Shown here: in pieces, positions 32,092 to 42,668 of the stretch
How positions within the stretch are numbered: the stretch's first letter is position 1
Layout: every line of letters starts with the position of its first letter
NCBI GenBank assembly: GCA_049724395.1
Contig: JAUGWO010000023.1
Coordinates: 248,001 to 312,000 of the forward strand
Length of the DNA: 64,000 nt
Direction of reading: 5' to 3'
From: Spongospora subterranea f. sp. subterranea
Taxonomy: Eukaryota; Endomyxa: Phytomyxea; Phytomyxea; Plasmodiophorida
Position numbers and translations under genes: made by a program
The notes under the pieces: generated by a model
Database searches by the model: none
What the model was told of the DNA's origin: nothing
The model's input: only the letters and a program-made list of their open reading frames with translations

Positions 32092-32219
32092 CGATGGTCG
32101 TAGGTCGCAAGCGGAAGAGAGCTCAAACGGTACGAGTTGAATTCGATTTCAGTGAGGTCATCCGCGCTCGACATGCGATAATATTGCTGACCGACCCTAG
32201 GATGACGAAATGACGCGCA

Positions 32220-32831
32220 ATGTCAACGGCAGCGAAGCGTCGCCAGCGGACGAAGACGAATTCCCGTCGAACCCAACCATATGGTCGGAAGGCGAGCTCC
32301 TTGCCAGGAGTCGTGGGTTTCGCCAGCAAAATTATTTGCCTAGCTTGTGGCCGGCTCTATGCCACCGAATCGGCGTGTAAACGCCATCTTAGCGACGCCA
32401 AAGACGAGGCACATTTTATCAAACCCGATTCGCGTACGCCCCGTGAACTCATCCGTTTGGGTTGGATGGTGTCGTGCGGCGATCTCGTGGAAAATGCACA
32501 CAGGGACGCGACGGGAATCGGGGCTGCCATAACGGCGACAATGTCGTATATGTATACGGTGTTTGAACAAACAACCCGCACCGATTTGTTCGATTCAAGA
32601 TTCCATGCGGCGGTGGAGTTACTTTCTACGCATCAAGACGTTGTGCTGGACGCCCTTGACCCAGAAAATGTTTGTCAAGAAGAACGATGGAAGTCTCCGT
32701 TTATGAGTGGATCGTGCCGACGCCTGCCCGCGCATGCACAGAAGCAAACCTTTGATGATAAAACCCAGATATTGAGTCGGCGGCGCGGTTTCTGGATCCA
32801 GGGTGTCGAGCACAATGTCTTGAGTCGTTGA
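32220..32831 (+). CDS. C2H2-like zinc-finger protein, left copy
   Basis: Frame encoding a basic start, then CLACGRLYATESACKRHL with SDAKDEAH, which places Cys-x2-Cys and two histidines like a single C2H2 finger. A conserved 70-residue block follows (PRELIRLGWMVSCGDLVENA, FEQTTRTDLFDSRFHAAVEL, HQDVVLDALDPENV). After codon for 32669 the frame enters the spacer and then runs antisense to the right copy, so the natural C-terminus is lost. I do not recognise the family. It may be a DNA-binding transposon protein. Confidence 0.4.
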   Translation: MSTAAKRRQRTKTNSRRTQPYGRKASSLPGVVGFASKIICLACGRLYATESACKRHLSDAKDEAHFIKPDSRTPRELIRLGWMVSCGDLVENAHRDATGIGAAITATMSYMYTVFEQTTRTDLFDSRFHAAVELLSTHQDVVLDALDPENVCQEERWKSPFMSGSCRRLPAHAQKQTFDDKTQILSRRRGFWIQGVEHNVLSR

Positions 32832-33116
32832 CAGTAACTCGACCGCCGCTTGAAAACGGGAATCTGCCAGGTCGGTGCGAGTTGTCTGTTGGAAAACTGT
32901 AAACATGTACGACATTGTCGCCGTGATCGCTGCTCCGATTCCAGAGGCATCCCTGTATGCGTTTTCCACCAGGTCGCCGCACGACACCATCCAACCGAGA
33001 CGGATAAGTTCACGGGGCGTGCAGGAATCGGGCTGTATAAAATGTGCCTCGTCTTTGGCGTCTATGAGATGGCGTTTACACGCGGAATCGGTGGCATACA
33101 GCCGGCCACACGCCAA
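32619..33116 (-). CDS. C2H2-like zinc-finger protein, right copy
   Basis: Inverted copy of the left gene: ACGRLYATDSACKRHL, PRELIRLGWMVSCGDLVENA, FQQTTRTDLADSRFQAAVEL and QDIVLDTLDPET. It continues past the arm through the spacer (QYLGFIIKGLLLCMRG). The upstream frame continues to about 33417 in a neighbouring reading with basic residues (GRKRKRAQTVR), a plausible first exon also present in the left arm. The pair differs by about a dozen residues, mostly conservative. Confidence 0.4.
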   Translation of the reverse strand: MACGRLYATDSACKRHLIDAKDEAHFIQPDSCTPRELIRLGWMVSCGDLVENAYRDASGIGAAITATMSYMFTVFQQTTRTDLADSRFQAAVELLSTTQDIVLDTLDPETAPPTQYLGFIIKGLLLCMRGQASARSTHKRRLPSFFLTNIFWVKGVQHNVLMRRK

Positions 33117-33400
33117 GCATATAATTTTGCTGGGGGAAACCCCACGACTCTTGGCGAGGAGTTCGCCTTCCGACCATATGGTTGGGTTCGACGGGAATTC
33201 GTCTTCGACGCTTCGCTGCCGTTGACAGAGCGCGTCCTTTCGTCATCCTAGGGTCGGTCAGCAATATTCTCGCATGTCGAGCGTGGATTACCTCACTGAA
33301 ATCGGATTCAACTCGTACCGTTTGAGCTCTCTTCCGCTTGCGACCTGCGACCATCGCGTTGGGCAGGGCGGATATATCCCTGGTGCTTTCCAGCATTCGG

Positions 33401-34086
33401 GTTGAACATTTGTTCAACAGACAACCTCCAAGTCGGACGGATATATAAATCCAACTCCTGTGGGTATCGGTAGTATATCCATCTCAAACTCTCCTGGAGA
33501 GCATCTACCAGTTTTTGCAATCGAATACAATCATTTTGACACTGATGATAGTGACATTCAACAAATGTTGAACATGGGAAAAGCAACTGCTCAACTACCT
33601 GTAAACTAAAACCAACTAGTGCCCTGTCGGCCATTCGGCTAGCCGTGGTCAGACACCATGTTGTAACGTATGCATTTACATCTTGATCATGTTGCCCTGC
33701 ACCGGGAGCAGGAAATGTTACACCCGGCACTGAGAGCGGGATGATAGTCAATGCAGACACGATGCTGTAACGTATGCATTTACCTCTCAGTCATGATGTT
33801 ACCCTGCACCGGGAGCATGACATGTTACAAACCCGGCACTGGGAGCGGGGTTCATTGTTATATTCGATCATTGTTAAAATCGATGGCGCAAACGCGCTCA
33901 TGTGGTGTTCCTGTTGTCGCCCCCCCCCCCGCCTCATGTCCTTCCGGGAGCAGGTCAGGTTACACACCCGGCACCGGGAGCAGGTCAGGTTACACAACCG
34001 GCACCCGGGAAGCGTGTTTTGAGAGTCAACTCGAATGAAATGAGCTTTCACTCTGTAGACGGATAATGTTCAACAAATGTTGAACA
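33401..34086. promoter_or_regulatory. Three palindromic GTTCAAC/GTTGAAC pairs
   Basis: GTTGAACATTTGTTCAAC at 33401-33418, TTCAACAAATGTTGAACAT at 33557-33575 and GTTCAACAAATGTTGAACA at 34068-34086. Each is two complementary seven-base half-sites separated by four bases. The first has the half-sites in opposite order to the other two. Such dyads look like protein-binding sites or tiny hairpins, but nothing shows they are used. Confidence 0.35.
33655..34008. repeat. GC-rich short repeats
   Basis: A unit of about 107 bp recurs at 33655-33735 and 33762-33848 (shared GTAACGTATGCATTTAC, CCCTGCACCGGGAGCA, CCCGGCACTG). It is followed at 33940-34008 by two copies of a shorter unit containing CCGGGAGCAGGTCAGGTTACA. 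A run of about 11 C lies at 33920-33930. The repeated CCGGGAGCAGGT is partly palindromic. No gene was recognised, and a minus-strand frame (33760-33308) crosses the unit. Confidence 0.75.
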
Positions 34087-35263
34087 TTAACAATGGCGAC
34101 CTGTATTTATTGGCTTGGCCTGAAACTCTGCACAAGGTCGGGGAGAATGTCTATGTGACCTTGCAACTGTTTTCTGATTCATAGCGACAGTCGTCGAAGA
34201 GCTGGCCCTGTAGGATCCTGAATAGACGAGCTGAATACGCGCTGAGTGGGGTCCAACAAAGTGCGCTGATTTGACAACACACAAGTTCCACACCTCATCA
34301 TCCTCAGTATAACGGTCCGAGCAGTCTCTGTTTGTCATTCCAAGGATATGGGGGCGAATACACGCGCAGGCAGTAAAAACTGTTTTTATTGCTGATCATT
34401 CTCTGACAAATCAAATCCAACCGTGTTTGCGTACAGTACACCTTGACCAGCATCGATAACGGATCTCTGACTAATTCGGATTTCAGGCTATGCTGTGCTA
34501 GAATAACATTCTGCTCAGCCGCTAAAGCCATTCGAAGTTGCACGAACTCCCGATTGGTCGCTTACGTGTTCCAGTCTTGATATCCGCTGGGCTCATAGCC
34601 GGTCAAAAGCGCGGAATTTGGCGAGCAAATGGTCGACAATTTCATTGCCCATGGGACACATTTTTTCAATACCCAGATCTGTTACAACCGGTGCGCATAT
34701 TCGCAAAGTTAACTCCCGCTGAAGTGCTTAATGCAATCTATGATAAGATGCTGCTCTTCATTCCATACCCAGGCTTGGCTTTATCACTTGGATGGTTTTT
34801 TCATTATCTTCCTTCCTTGGGTTGAAAGTTCTTAGAGTGGTTGGTGTTGACAAAGTTATTGAATCGTGTCCCTTGGGCTTTGTTCCTGGATTTTTTTTTA
34901 TCCGCGATCGCGCTTGGTTGCCGTAATCTGACTCACCGCAGAGGTCCCATAACTGTGGATATTGCGCAGTTGTCAATAATAGCTGAGTCCGTACAAGGTC
35001 CGACAAACCCAGCGTGTTCCAGATATGGACGGGGATCAAACTCCACATTGCGTAGTTTGGGTCAAAACTGGGTGAAATCTATTTCAAATTAACATGAATT
35101 TACTGTATATCAATACTGGACAAAAAGCGACGAAAGAATGAGAAATCATTGGGGAATGGATAGGGGGGTTTAAGACCATAACAGATTGTCGCAGAGTGCA
35201 ATTTAGAATTTCATGGTTTTACACACCTCTACATGTTCCCCCAGCACGTCTTTGGGCTTTGGT
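34087..35263. other. Unassigned region with a few open frames
   Basis: On the minus strand 34543-34304 is a helical frame (MALAAEQNVILAQHSLKSEL, MLVKVYCTQTRLDL) that looks protein-like. It could join to 34338-34087 (EVWNLCVVKSAHFVG, ARIQLVYSGSY) by a short intron. 35048-34758 (minus) has PVHIWNTLGLSDLVRTQ and YPQLWDLCGES, reminiscent of a WD40 repeat. I cannot name a product for any of these. Confidence 0.3.
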
Positions 35264-35380
35264 ACAAGGCCCGTGGAGCATTTCAATCTGCCGATTGACG
35301 TTGGCAATGGTGGGGTGCAGGCGCTTCCGTGAAGGTGCCGGGCACCCCACCATTGCCAACGTCAATCGGACGGGCCTTGT
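35264..35380. repeat. Perfect 28-bp-stem hairpin (fold-back F)
   Basis: 35291-35318 and 35342-35369 are exact 28-bp reverse complements around a 23-base loop. Outside them ACAAGGCCCG (35264-35273) pairs with CGGGCCTTGT (35371-35380), leaving a 17-base bulge in the left side. Stem GC content is about 57%. No coding sequence was recognised on either side. Confidence 0.9.
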
Positions 35381-36174
35381 AGTTGTTATGGTACACCTTG
35401 CATCAAATCCAAGAGATAATAATTACTTCTTTTTTATTCATCGCGCAACGTCACAAAGGGTCCCGCTTCGTGCAGAATCATCGTTTTCGTTCACAAGTCC
35501 TCGTAGGCTCGTACCCAAATTTCACCAAACGATCACGGTTTTCTTATTAAGCAATGATCGGTAGGCCAAGTAGTTCTTAGTAGTCGCTTTATAACAGAAA
35601 TTTTGGAGTCTCTGTCAAAAAATATGGTCAGTTTGTCAAGTGGCCGTTGCAATTTAAACTAGCTCGTAATCGAGCGGCTTTGGCAGTGACAAACTTTTAG
35701 AGGCTCTTAGCAAGAGGATTCGGGATTTTAGGTTTATTCAATTGTAGGGATTACTGTAGCACTCGTTTTTGCCCTCGGCGGGAGCACTAAATTCGTGAGT
35801 GCCAACGGAAAAGCAGTGCAGAACGAGACCCAAACTGCAGCCAGGTAACTCGCTGGTCAATCCATTGGTGCGTAAAGGAAGCAATCGGTTCATTTGAACT
35901 ATAGTTTACGAGTTGCATTTGCCAGAGCAGCCTTGGTTTTTATAGGTGATGTTCGCGCAGGTTGGCAAACAGTCACTTTTATCCTAGCAGATATTCCAAA
36001 AACCCAACCCGATATTCCTGATACTCTTTGACAAGGGCTGACAGGTCGTCGTGACATGAACAATTGGCATATCTGGCAAGTGTGACGTACGCTGCTGTGG
36101 CCAATATCTCCCATCGTTCATGTCACAACCCTTAGTTATTGATGAACGCGTGCTGCTAAAACCCTCATCCAAAT
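35381..36174. other. Intergenic
   Basis: About 790 bp. Open frames at 35196-35564 (plus) and 36193-35899 (minus) show no similarity. No repeat, RNA or promoter was recognised. Confidence 0.35.
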
Positions 36175-36534
36175 ATGATTGCGGCAATGCCATCAGCCAG
36201 ATCCTACCACTATCTTCTAGTATTAATTACGTGCTTGACCGTAATCAACGCCGCCGGAATTCAAATCATCGATGTGACGCCGACCAAGCCGATCACTACG
36301 ACCACGCCAAGCCAACCAGCGACAAAACCCGGGGAGATCATTCGCGCCGTCGACCATTCCAAGATCTCGGTACTGGCCGGTAGTGGGATGTGTACCGGCG
36401 ACTCCGTCCAAAACCTGGGCATCTCGAGCGATTTCAAATACCCAACGACGGGGATGTCGCCGAGCGTTTTCCAGCCAGCCAGCTTGTTGCTCATGGGTAT
36501 TGTGGCGGCAGAAACTCTCGGATTTCTATATTGA
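36175..36534 (+). CDS. Small secreted protein, possibly GPI-anchored
   Basis: 119 codons, or 115 from the second Met (36187). Signal peptide around YHYLLVLITCLTVINA, then a Thr/Pro-rich stretch (TPTKPITTTTPSQPATKP) likely to carry O-glycans, a short globular part with two cysteines or fewer, and a hydrophobic C-terminus (SLLLMGIVAAETLGFLY) suited to a GPI signal. Shape resembles the DOMON protein at 26.4 kb. No family was recognised. Confidence 0.55.
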   Translation: MIAAMPSARSYHYLLVLITCLTVINAAGIQIIDVTPTKPITTTTPSQPATKPGEIIRAVDHSKISVLAGSGMCTGDSVQNLGISSDFKYPTTGMSPSVFQPASLLLMGIVAAETLGFLY

Positions 36535-37686
36535 CCTGAGATCGTATTTGCCACCGATAGCTTGGTCAGCGGTTAATGTCTTGGCCAAAAACAATACTCC
36601 TAATTATAAAATTTGCAGGGTTTCTTAAGCCCATTTGTAAAGTAAAAGTTTATAAAATCGAGAGATGTTGTGTTTTTTATTGACAAGGCGACGTTTAATT
36701 TTCTTGACGGGCCGCGTATATCGGGTTTGTTGTTTTCACGATGTGGATCTGTTGAAATGCTGCAAACAAAATTGGATTTACTATCATTACAAGGTGCAAA
36801 TACCCTTCTCCAAAACCCGAAAGCCAACGGAATTACAGTACGAAGGAACAACCAAGTCAAGGAATGAATCAAGGAATAATACTTACTCCACATGGTGTAA
36901 AAAACTACCCGCTAACTTATATTCTATCCACATAAAGTCATTATTTATCACAGCTTAAACGTGTCGATAGCTACTGGGCCCGATTTTATACTACAGCTGT
37001 ATCATTAGCAGTCGTATTTCCACAATGTGGTATGCAATGACACGACGAAAGTCGTAAGGCGAAAAATTTGGAGTGCCCTATTCGACAGAGTCAACGACGA
37101 CAAAACAGCGGATGCCAAATGGGTCTTTCAAAGTCAGGTCATTGCATCAAAAGGTTCCCTGTTTGTCTATACCGAATGTAACAATGGATGTAACGAGACG
37201 ATTGTCGCCCAGTCGTTGGAAAAACGACTAAAAAGTGTCATCTTCACTACTATGATTGTAAGGCCGCTTGTTTTATAACCTTGAGCCCATCTGAGAACAA
37301 AAAAATGTCCCGACTCGTCAATGTTGTCTGTCGGCGACACTGAAATTGTTCCCAGTTGAGTGGGAAGCCAGTTGTTTTGGTGCTGCCTTATTCTCCCCTT
37401 GGGTGATGAGGCAGGCTTGCCTAACACAGCCCTGCAGATATATCGGACTCGGTCTGTGCGATGTTGGCGGTCCTTCCCCCTGTCGGGCTCGTGTTTGCCC
37501 AAACGTCCATCATCTCCGCTGTTGTGTGTTTATTATTAGTCCGTGAGAAGGTTGGGCTGGGAGCGGGCCGCCGGATCTTCGGACCCTGTCCGCTATAATA
37601 TCTGGTGAATTCTCGCTCCTGGCCAGAAATTTGTTCTAGACTCCACCCTGTGTGGTCAATTTTCCGACGACCCGTCAATCTGAAAA
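36535..37686. other. Gene-poor stretch with unassigned open frames
   Basis: About 1.15 kb. Plus-strand frame 36670-36867 reads FIDKATFNFLDGPRISGL and ANTLLQNPKANGITVRRNN, which looks like real protein but is unidentified. 37027-37278 (plus) and 37502-37167 (minus) overlap on opposite strands; the plus-strand one (VVRRKIWSALFDRVND) seems more natural. No family could be named. Confidence 0.3.
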
Positions 37687-37971
37687 ATGAGGGAGATCCG
37701 CCTGGACCCATCTGACAGAACCGTGCATTTGATCGATTACGACATGAAACACGAGCTTTTAAACTCGCTAATTTCGATTTTAACAGAACATGTTACGCGA
37801 CAAATTACCAATCAGCTCCCGCCGTCACCTTCATCGTTAATTGACGCCATGCCTGGCTCTGGCTGGTACATTATCCGCTCCAATGACCCTAAAATCGAAA
37901 TTCATGTTGGTGAATATGATATTGGCACTTACGCTAGGGTCAGGCTAGGCCGATTCACTCACCGATCATGA
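37687..37971 (+). CDS. Hypothetical small protein
   Basis: 95 codons starting MREIRLDPSDRTVHLIDYD. Helical middle (LLNSLISILTEHVTRQI) and a beta-like end (GWYIIRSNDPKIEIHVGEYD). No family recognised. It lies 60 bp upstream of, and in the same direction as, the SANT gene and could be its first exon: a GT donor exists near 37936, but the phase was not resolved. Confidence 0.35.
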   Translation: MREIRLDPSDRTVHLIDYDMKHELLNSLISILTEHVTRQITNQLPPSPSSLIDAMPGSGWYIIRSNDPKIEIHVGEYDIGTYARVRLGRFTHRS

Positions 37972-38033
37972 CCTCTCTAACATGGCCCACACTATAGTTC
38001 CGCTTAGAGTATCGCCATCCGACATTCTATATC

Positions 38034-38885
38034 ATGTATCGGGTTGAGACAGAGCGGTCGCGGATGATATCGTCAGCGGCAGATGTGGTCATGGCTGATC
38101 GCCAAATCGAGGGCGACGTCACCACCACGAACGCGACGCCGCACCTGGCGGTCGTTGCAGGGTCCAGCTCAGATGCCGGCAGCAGTGATGGTGCACTGGC
38201 GCCATTGCCTGCACTAGACATATGGGCAGATCAAGAGGTATTTTTCACGTGAATTCGCCATTCTCGAGGTCGTTTCGTTGAATTTATTCTCCGCATATAG
38301 GTTCTGAATCTACGTAAAGGGGTCGAGGTATTATCGATGGTCTAGTGTTCTGTTCTTTACTGAATCGTCGGTATAGAGATTCGGGAGAAGATGGAAGACA
38401 ATCGGATTAAAATACGGATTCATCGGGAGAACTTCCAAGGAATTAAGTTTGAAATGGTGTGTGGATGGGCAATTGTCATCTGATGTCCCCTGACGGTACA
38501 ATAGGGAAGAGTTATCCAGAGAGGACGAACCGAGCGGGGGCACCGCCAACGCCCTGAACATGACGACAGGTGGTCTGCCGATCGCATCCAGACGTCGACT
38601 CATGCCGAAATTCACATCACAAGAAACAGTGATGCTGAAACAGGCTGTGAATCAACACGGTCAAGACTGGGCCAGAATCGCCTCGGTAATCATCATCGTC
38701 TGGCCTGGAGTGCTTCTTTAACCAATGTTCCGCTCAGAGTTACGATTTCGGCGGGAGAGACGGGCCAAGCGCTGAGGAAAAAATGGACACGCCTTCAGGC
38801 AATGCCACCTGCACATGACCCACCAATTGATTCACCTCGTACTACCAGGCAACAATTGCTCGAAACCGATGTTGTTTGTCGGTAG
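38034..38885 (+). CDS. SANT/Myb-domain protein
   Basis: Five exons from MYRVETERSRMIS. Acidic Ala/Ser-rich start to ALDIWADQE (about 38238), then VLNLRKGVE, RFGRRWKTIGLKYGF, WEELSREDEPSGGT, and a Myb/SANT domain KFTSQETVMLKQAVNQHG, DWARIAS, completed after an intron by GQALRKKWTRLQAMPP, ending QLLETDVVCR at 38885. Introns are about 60, 44 and 49 bp with clean GT-AG sites and phases that agree, plus one near 38690-38735. Single SANT domains occur in chromatin factors and in domesticated Harbinger Myb-like proteins, and either is possible. Confidence 0.55.
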
Positions 38886-39184
38886 CCCCAATATATATAT
38901 AAAGATATATAATATGTCGCTGTGAAACCCACTAACTGCACTACTTTTCATGTTATTTTCGATGTTGCCCCAGTCGTCCAACAGTCGTCCTCCAACAGTC
39001 CAAGCCGGATCCCAATCCACTGTGTACACTGCTGTCAGTCTCTCATTGCATACACAATACGGTACATATGGCCCACACACCGGGAAGATGCGTGATGCAG
39101 TCACTGCAGTGGCACCGTGACATTCCTTGATCGGGCGGGTTGCGCCGTCATTGATTAACAATCCAGTGCAGTTCATTTTGAACA

Positions 39185-42100
39185 TGATTCTCTCAGTATT
39201 CGCACGACGCCTACCTGTTCTCAGGGCCCGTCTCGCCGTCCCTCTATCTCGACGCGTTTTGCCTCTTTCCACCGTAGCGAATGGTTTTACTTCGTTTTCG
39301 CCGTCTGTTTCAATCACTTAACGCTCAGTTGGACAAGGTCCGGTTTCCGGGAAGGCTCCCGCAACTTCCGAATCGGTGGTGGACGCTGTCGGTGCTGTTG
39401 ATGTCGCACCATCAATTCCGGAGACGAAAGTCACTGGGACTGTGCAGTCTAAGGCATTCCAGGCCGAGACCAAACAGCTGTTGGATATTGTGGCGAATTC
39501 GCTCTACACGGACAAGGAGGTGTTTATTAGAGAGCTGGTGTCCAACGCCAGCGATGCCCTGGAAAAGTGTCGCCTGATGCGCCTCCAGAGCGACTCCATG
39601 TCTGGCGATGATCGTCCTCTGGGTATTATGATCTCAGGTGATGAGGCGGCCGGCACCATCACTATTGTCGATAATGGCATTGGTATGAGCTATGATGAGC
39701 TCGTCACAAATCTAGGGACCATCGCCAAGTCCGGCTCCAAGGTAATCATCTCTTCCGACAATGCTTAATAGTGGATACTTTCTTCGTATGTATCCGACTT
39801 GAGTCTCTCAAAAAATCCGGGCTTGCGTTGTTCATTGGATTGCTGCCGTTCTTTGGAAACGTTCGATTCGACAACCATTTGCGGATAGAGTCGTTTGCCG
39901 TATTTTACGTTTGCGAATCAAGTTTTTTTGTTTGAATCTAATCCCGACGGGTTTCAAGTAACTTCTTTCATGCTAATTAATTTGCAACGTTATACATACT
40001 CTTGACATGGGATATATAGGACTTCATGGAGAACTTGAAGACATCAGCCGAGGCTTCATCGATCATCGGGAAATTTGGTGTTGGTTTCTACGCCTCGTTT
40101 ATGGTTGCCGATAAGGTTTGTTCTGCTGTACCCCAAAAAAGGAATTCTTATATATTTGTTGCAGGTGGAAGTTTTCAGCAGGTCATCTGCGGATCCGTCG
40201 TCTCCTGCGCACTACTGGGCATCCGATGGTACCGGAACCTACGATATCGCCGAGGCCGAAGGTTTCAAACAAATTTCAACTCAGTTTCAACAATAATCTG
40301 CTGTACTAGAGAGATCCTTTTCCTTTTTTTGTGCAAACTTGCTGCGACTTCTCCATTATGTTTTGGGGAATAGCACTCCCTAGATGTTTTTATTTGTTTA
40401 GTATTTATTTTGTCCGGCTTTCAACAGGTGTGCCCTCTGGTACGAAAGTAGTCTTGCATCTCAAGGCTGATTGCCGACGGTTCGCCAAAGACTCCGACAT
40501 CAAGCGGATCGTCGCTAAGCACAGCATCTCAATCGGATTTCCCATTCAAGTCAACGGGGCTACTCAGGTTTCCCCTTCCTTTTTCGTCCTGTGTTACTGT
40601 TTATGTATTTTCTTCTTTTAACCACAAATTTCGAATTTTCTGGTTGCGTCCGCAATAACGAGATTATGCTGATCTTTGTTATCAGACTGCTGTCGGAGCG
40701 ATTTGGCTGCGCAATAGGAATGACGTATCCGAGCAGGAATATGTCGATTTCTACAAGCAGACAGCCAACGTTGGTGATGATGTTGCGGGAACGCTAATAA
40801 TTTGATATCGTCACTTCTTCAGGCATACGAAAAGCCGTTCGACACGCTGCATTTCGCCACAGATGTACCACTATCACTTAATGCCCTGCTGTACTTTCCC
40901 AAACGACACACTGAGAAATTCGGTATTGTACGCGTTGCCTGATCGTTTCGTATTGCTGACCGTTGATTAGGAATGGGCAAAGAGAAACCCAGTGTGAACT
41001 TACTGTCGCGAAAAGTCACGATTCAAGCAGGATCGCCCCATCTTCTACCAGATTGGCTCAGGTTACAAATGTCGAATATTCTGTTTTGGGAGGAATCTTA
41101 TTGTTCGTACACAGGTTCATGAAAGGTGTTGTTGATAGCGCTGATATCCCCTTAAATATCAGTCGTGAATCAATGCAGAATAGTGCCTTAATCCGCCGTA
41201 TCAACAATGTCATAACTCAGCGAATTCTACGACATCTATCCGATATGGCAAAACAGGAACCTGCCCGATACAACGAGTTCTACGAAGAAGTAATGACGTT
41301 TTTGCGTCGCTCGTTCTTCTGTGATATCAATGGTTTGATCATATAGTTCGGTCAATTCTTGAAAGAAGGCGTATGTTCCGATGATCAGAACCGCACCAAG
41401 ATTGCGTCGTTGCTCAGGTTCTCCTCGTCTTCCTTCGATCATCTGACGTCTCTCGACGAATACGTATCGCGGATGCCAGCCGATCAGAAACACATATACT
41501 ATTTCTGTAAGACGGTCTTTTGGGTGAACTAGTTTTCATATCAGTTTCAAAATCCTTTTATTCGTCACACCCCAATGAGTCCTACAGTTGGAATTTCCCA
41601 AATGTGACAATTTTACGCACGTTGTTTTGATATAGTTACTTTTATATACAGCTTCTCTGTCGAACTGCCTCGGCGTTTAAACAATTTTGTGCTATAGTCA
41701 ATCCTAGTCGTGAATTGGCTCTATCGTCTCCATACTATGAATCTTTCAAAGAGCGCGGCACTGAGGTCTTGTTCCTGTACCGCGAGGTAGACGATTTTGT
41801 GATGCAGAACTTGAGGCGTCACGCCGACCGCCCATTTATGTCCATCGAATCTGCTCACCTGGAAAACAAGAAGGATACTGCTCACGACGACAAGACTGAT
41901 GAAAGCAATTCTGCGGAAAACGTCATCAAAGAAGGGTATTGTGAATTTGTTATGTTAGTTTTCTAAAATCTTTCATTTTTGTTTGTCTTAACGTTTTTTT
42001 TTGGTGGACACACGTTTGATTTGCAAACTAAGTCGTTTTGCTGCGATCAGGATGCCGGCGTATATGCAGTCGGTTCTAGGGAAGCGCGTTTCGAGTGTTT

Positions 42101-42548
42101 CCGTTTCTAAGAGGCTTGTTTCATCCCCAGCCATTCTGATTGACCATGAGAACGCTGCCGTTCGACGAATGATGAAGATGGTTGAGGTGGGTCAGATTTT
42201 CTAAGTTTTAGCTTATACCTTAAAAGTTGTTAGGGAGGAAAGACTATGGTTGATTCTTTAGGCAAGCAAAAAATGGAAATCAATCTATCGCATTCGATTA
42301 TCAAAGGAATTTTCGCTATGCGCGACTCGAATCCGGAGTTGGCCAGCCAGCTAGTCGAGCAGGTTTTTGATAACGCCCTGGTGGCGGCGGGTCTCATGGA
42401 CGACCCTCGTCTAATGCTAACTCGCATTAATCGTCTTATGGAATCCTGTTTGGCATCGTCAACAGCAATTCCTCAAACGGAACAGACGACGGTATCGACC
42501 CCGGAAGCAGAATCGACGATAGAAACGGCGAAATCAGCCTCGCAGTGA
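39185..42548 (+). CDS. TRAP1: TRAP1-type mitochondrial HSP90
   Basis: Mitochondrial HSP90 chaperone. Exon 1 starts MILSVFARRLPVLRARLAV, an Arg-rich presequence. The ATP-binding domain follows: AFQAETKQLLDIVANSLY, EVFIRELVSNASDALEKCR, IVDNGIGMSYDELVTNLG, IIGKFGVGFYASFMVADK. The middle domain has YEKPFDTLHFATDVP, FMKGVVDSADIPLNISRES and EYVSRMPADQKHIYYF, and the C-terminal dimer region RMPAYMQSVLGKRVSSVSVS and LVEQVFDNALVAAGLMDDPR. About eleven exons join in phase. Most introns are 60-180 bp, but one (39742-40019) is 278 bp. Order and spacing match TRAP1 better than cytosolic HSP90: no charged linker and no MEEVD end. The last 30 residues are Ser/Thr/Glu-rich. Confidence 0.93.
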
Positions 42549-42668
42549 ACCACCCCTGTTTATAAATGAATTAAAGCATTGTTTGGACCTAATATGTGTG
42601 GATCTAATTGACTTAATCAGCCGGTTCTCCCGCAATTTGACGCCAGGTCCATCCTCCCTGAGAGAGAG

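Larger units (their letters stand above)
32092..33363. repeat. Fold-back E: 577-bp inverted repeat around a zinc-finger gene
   Basis: Left arm 32092-32669 and right arm 32787-33363 are reverse complements at more than 90% by eye, with a 117-bp spacer and a few small indels (for example CGCCAGCGGACG present only in the left arm near 32232). Each arm carries the same open zinc-finger frame, pointing inward. It is the longest fold-back in the window. Differences are mostly third-position or conservative, so the two copies may both have been under selection, or the parent was coding until recently. Confidence 0.93.

Noticed and set aside
31043-34008. CRISPR-like array
   Set aside because: Repeats are long, direct and imperfect, without uniform spacers, and the genome is eukaryotic.
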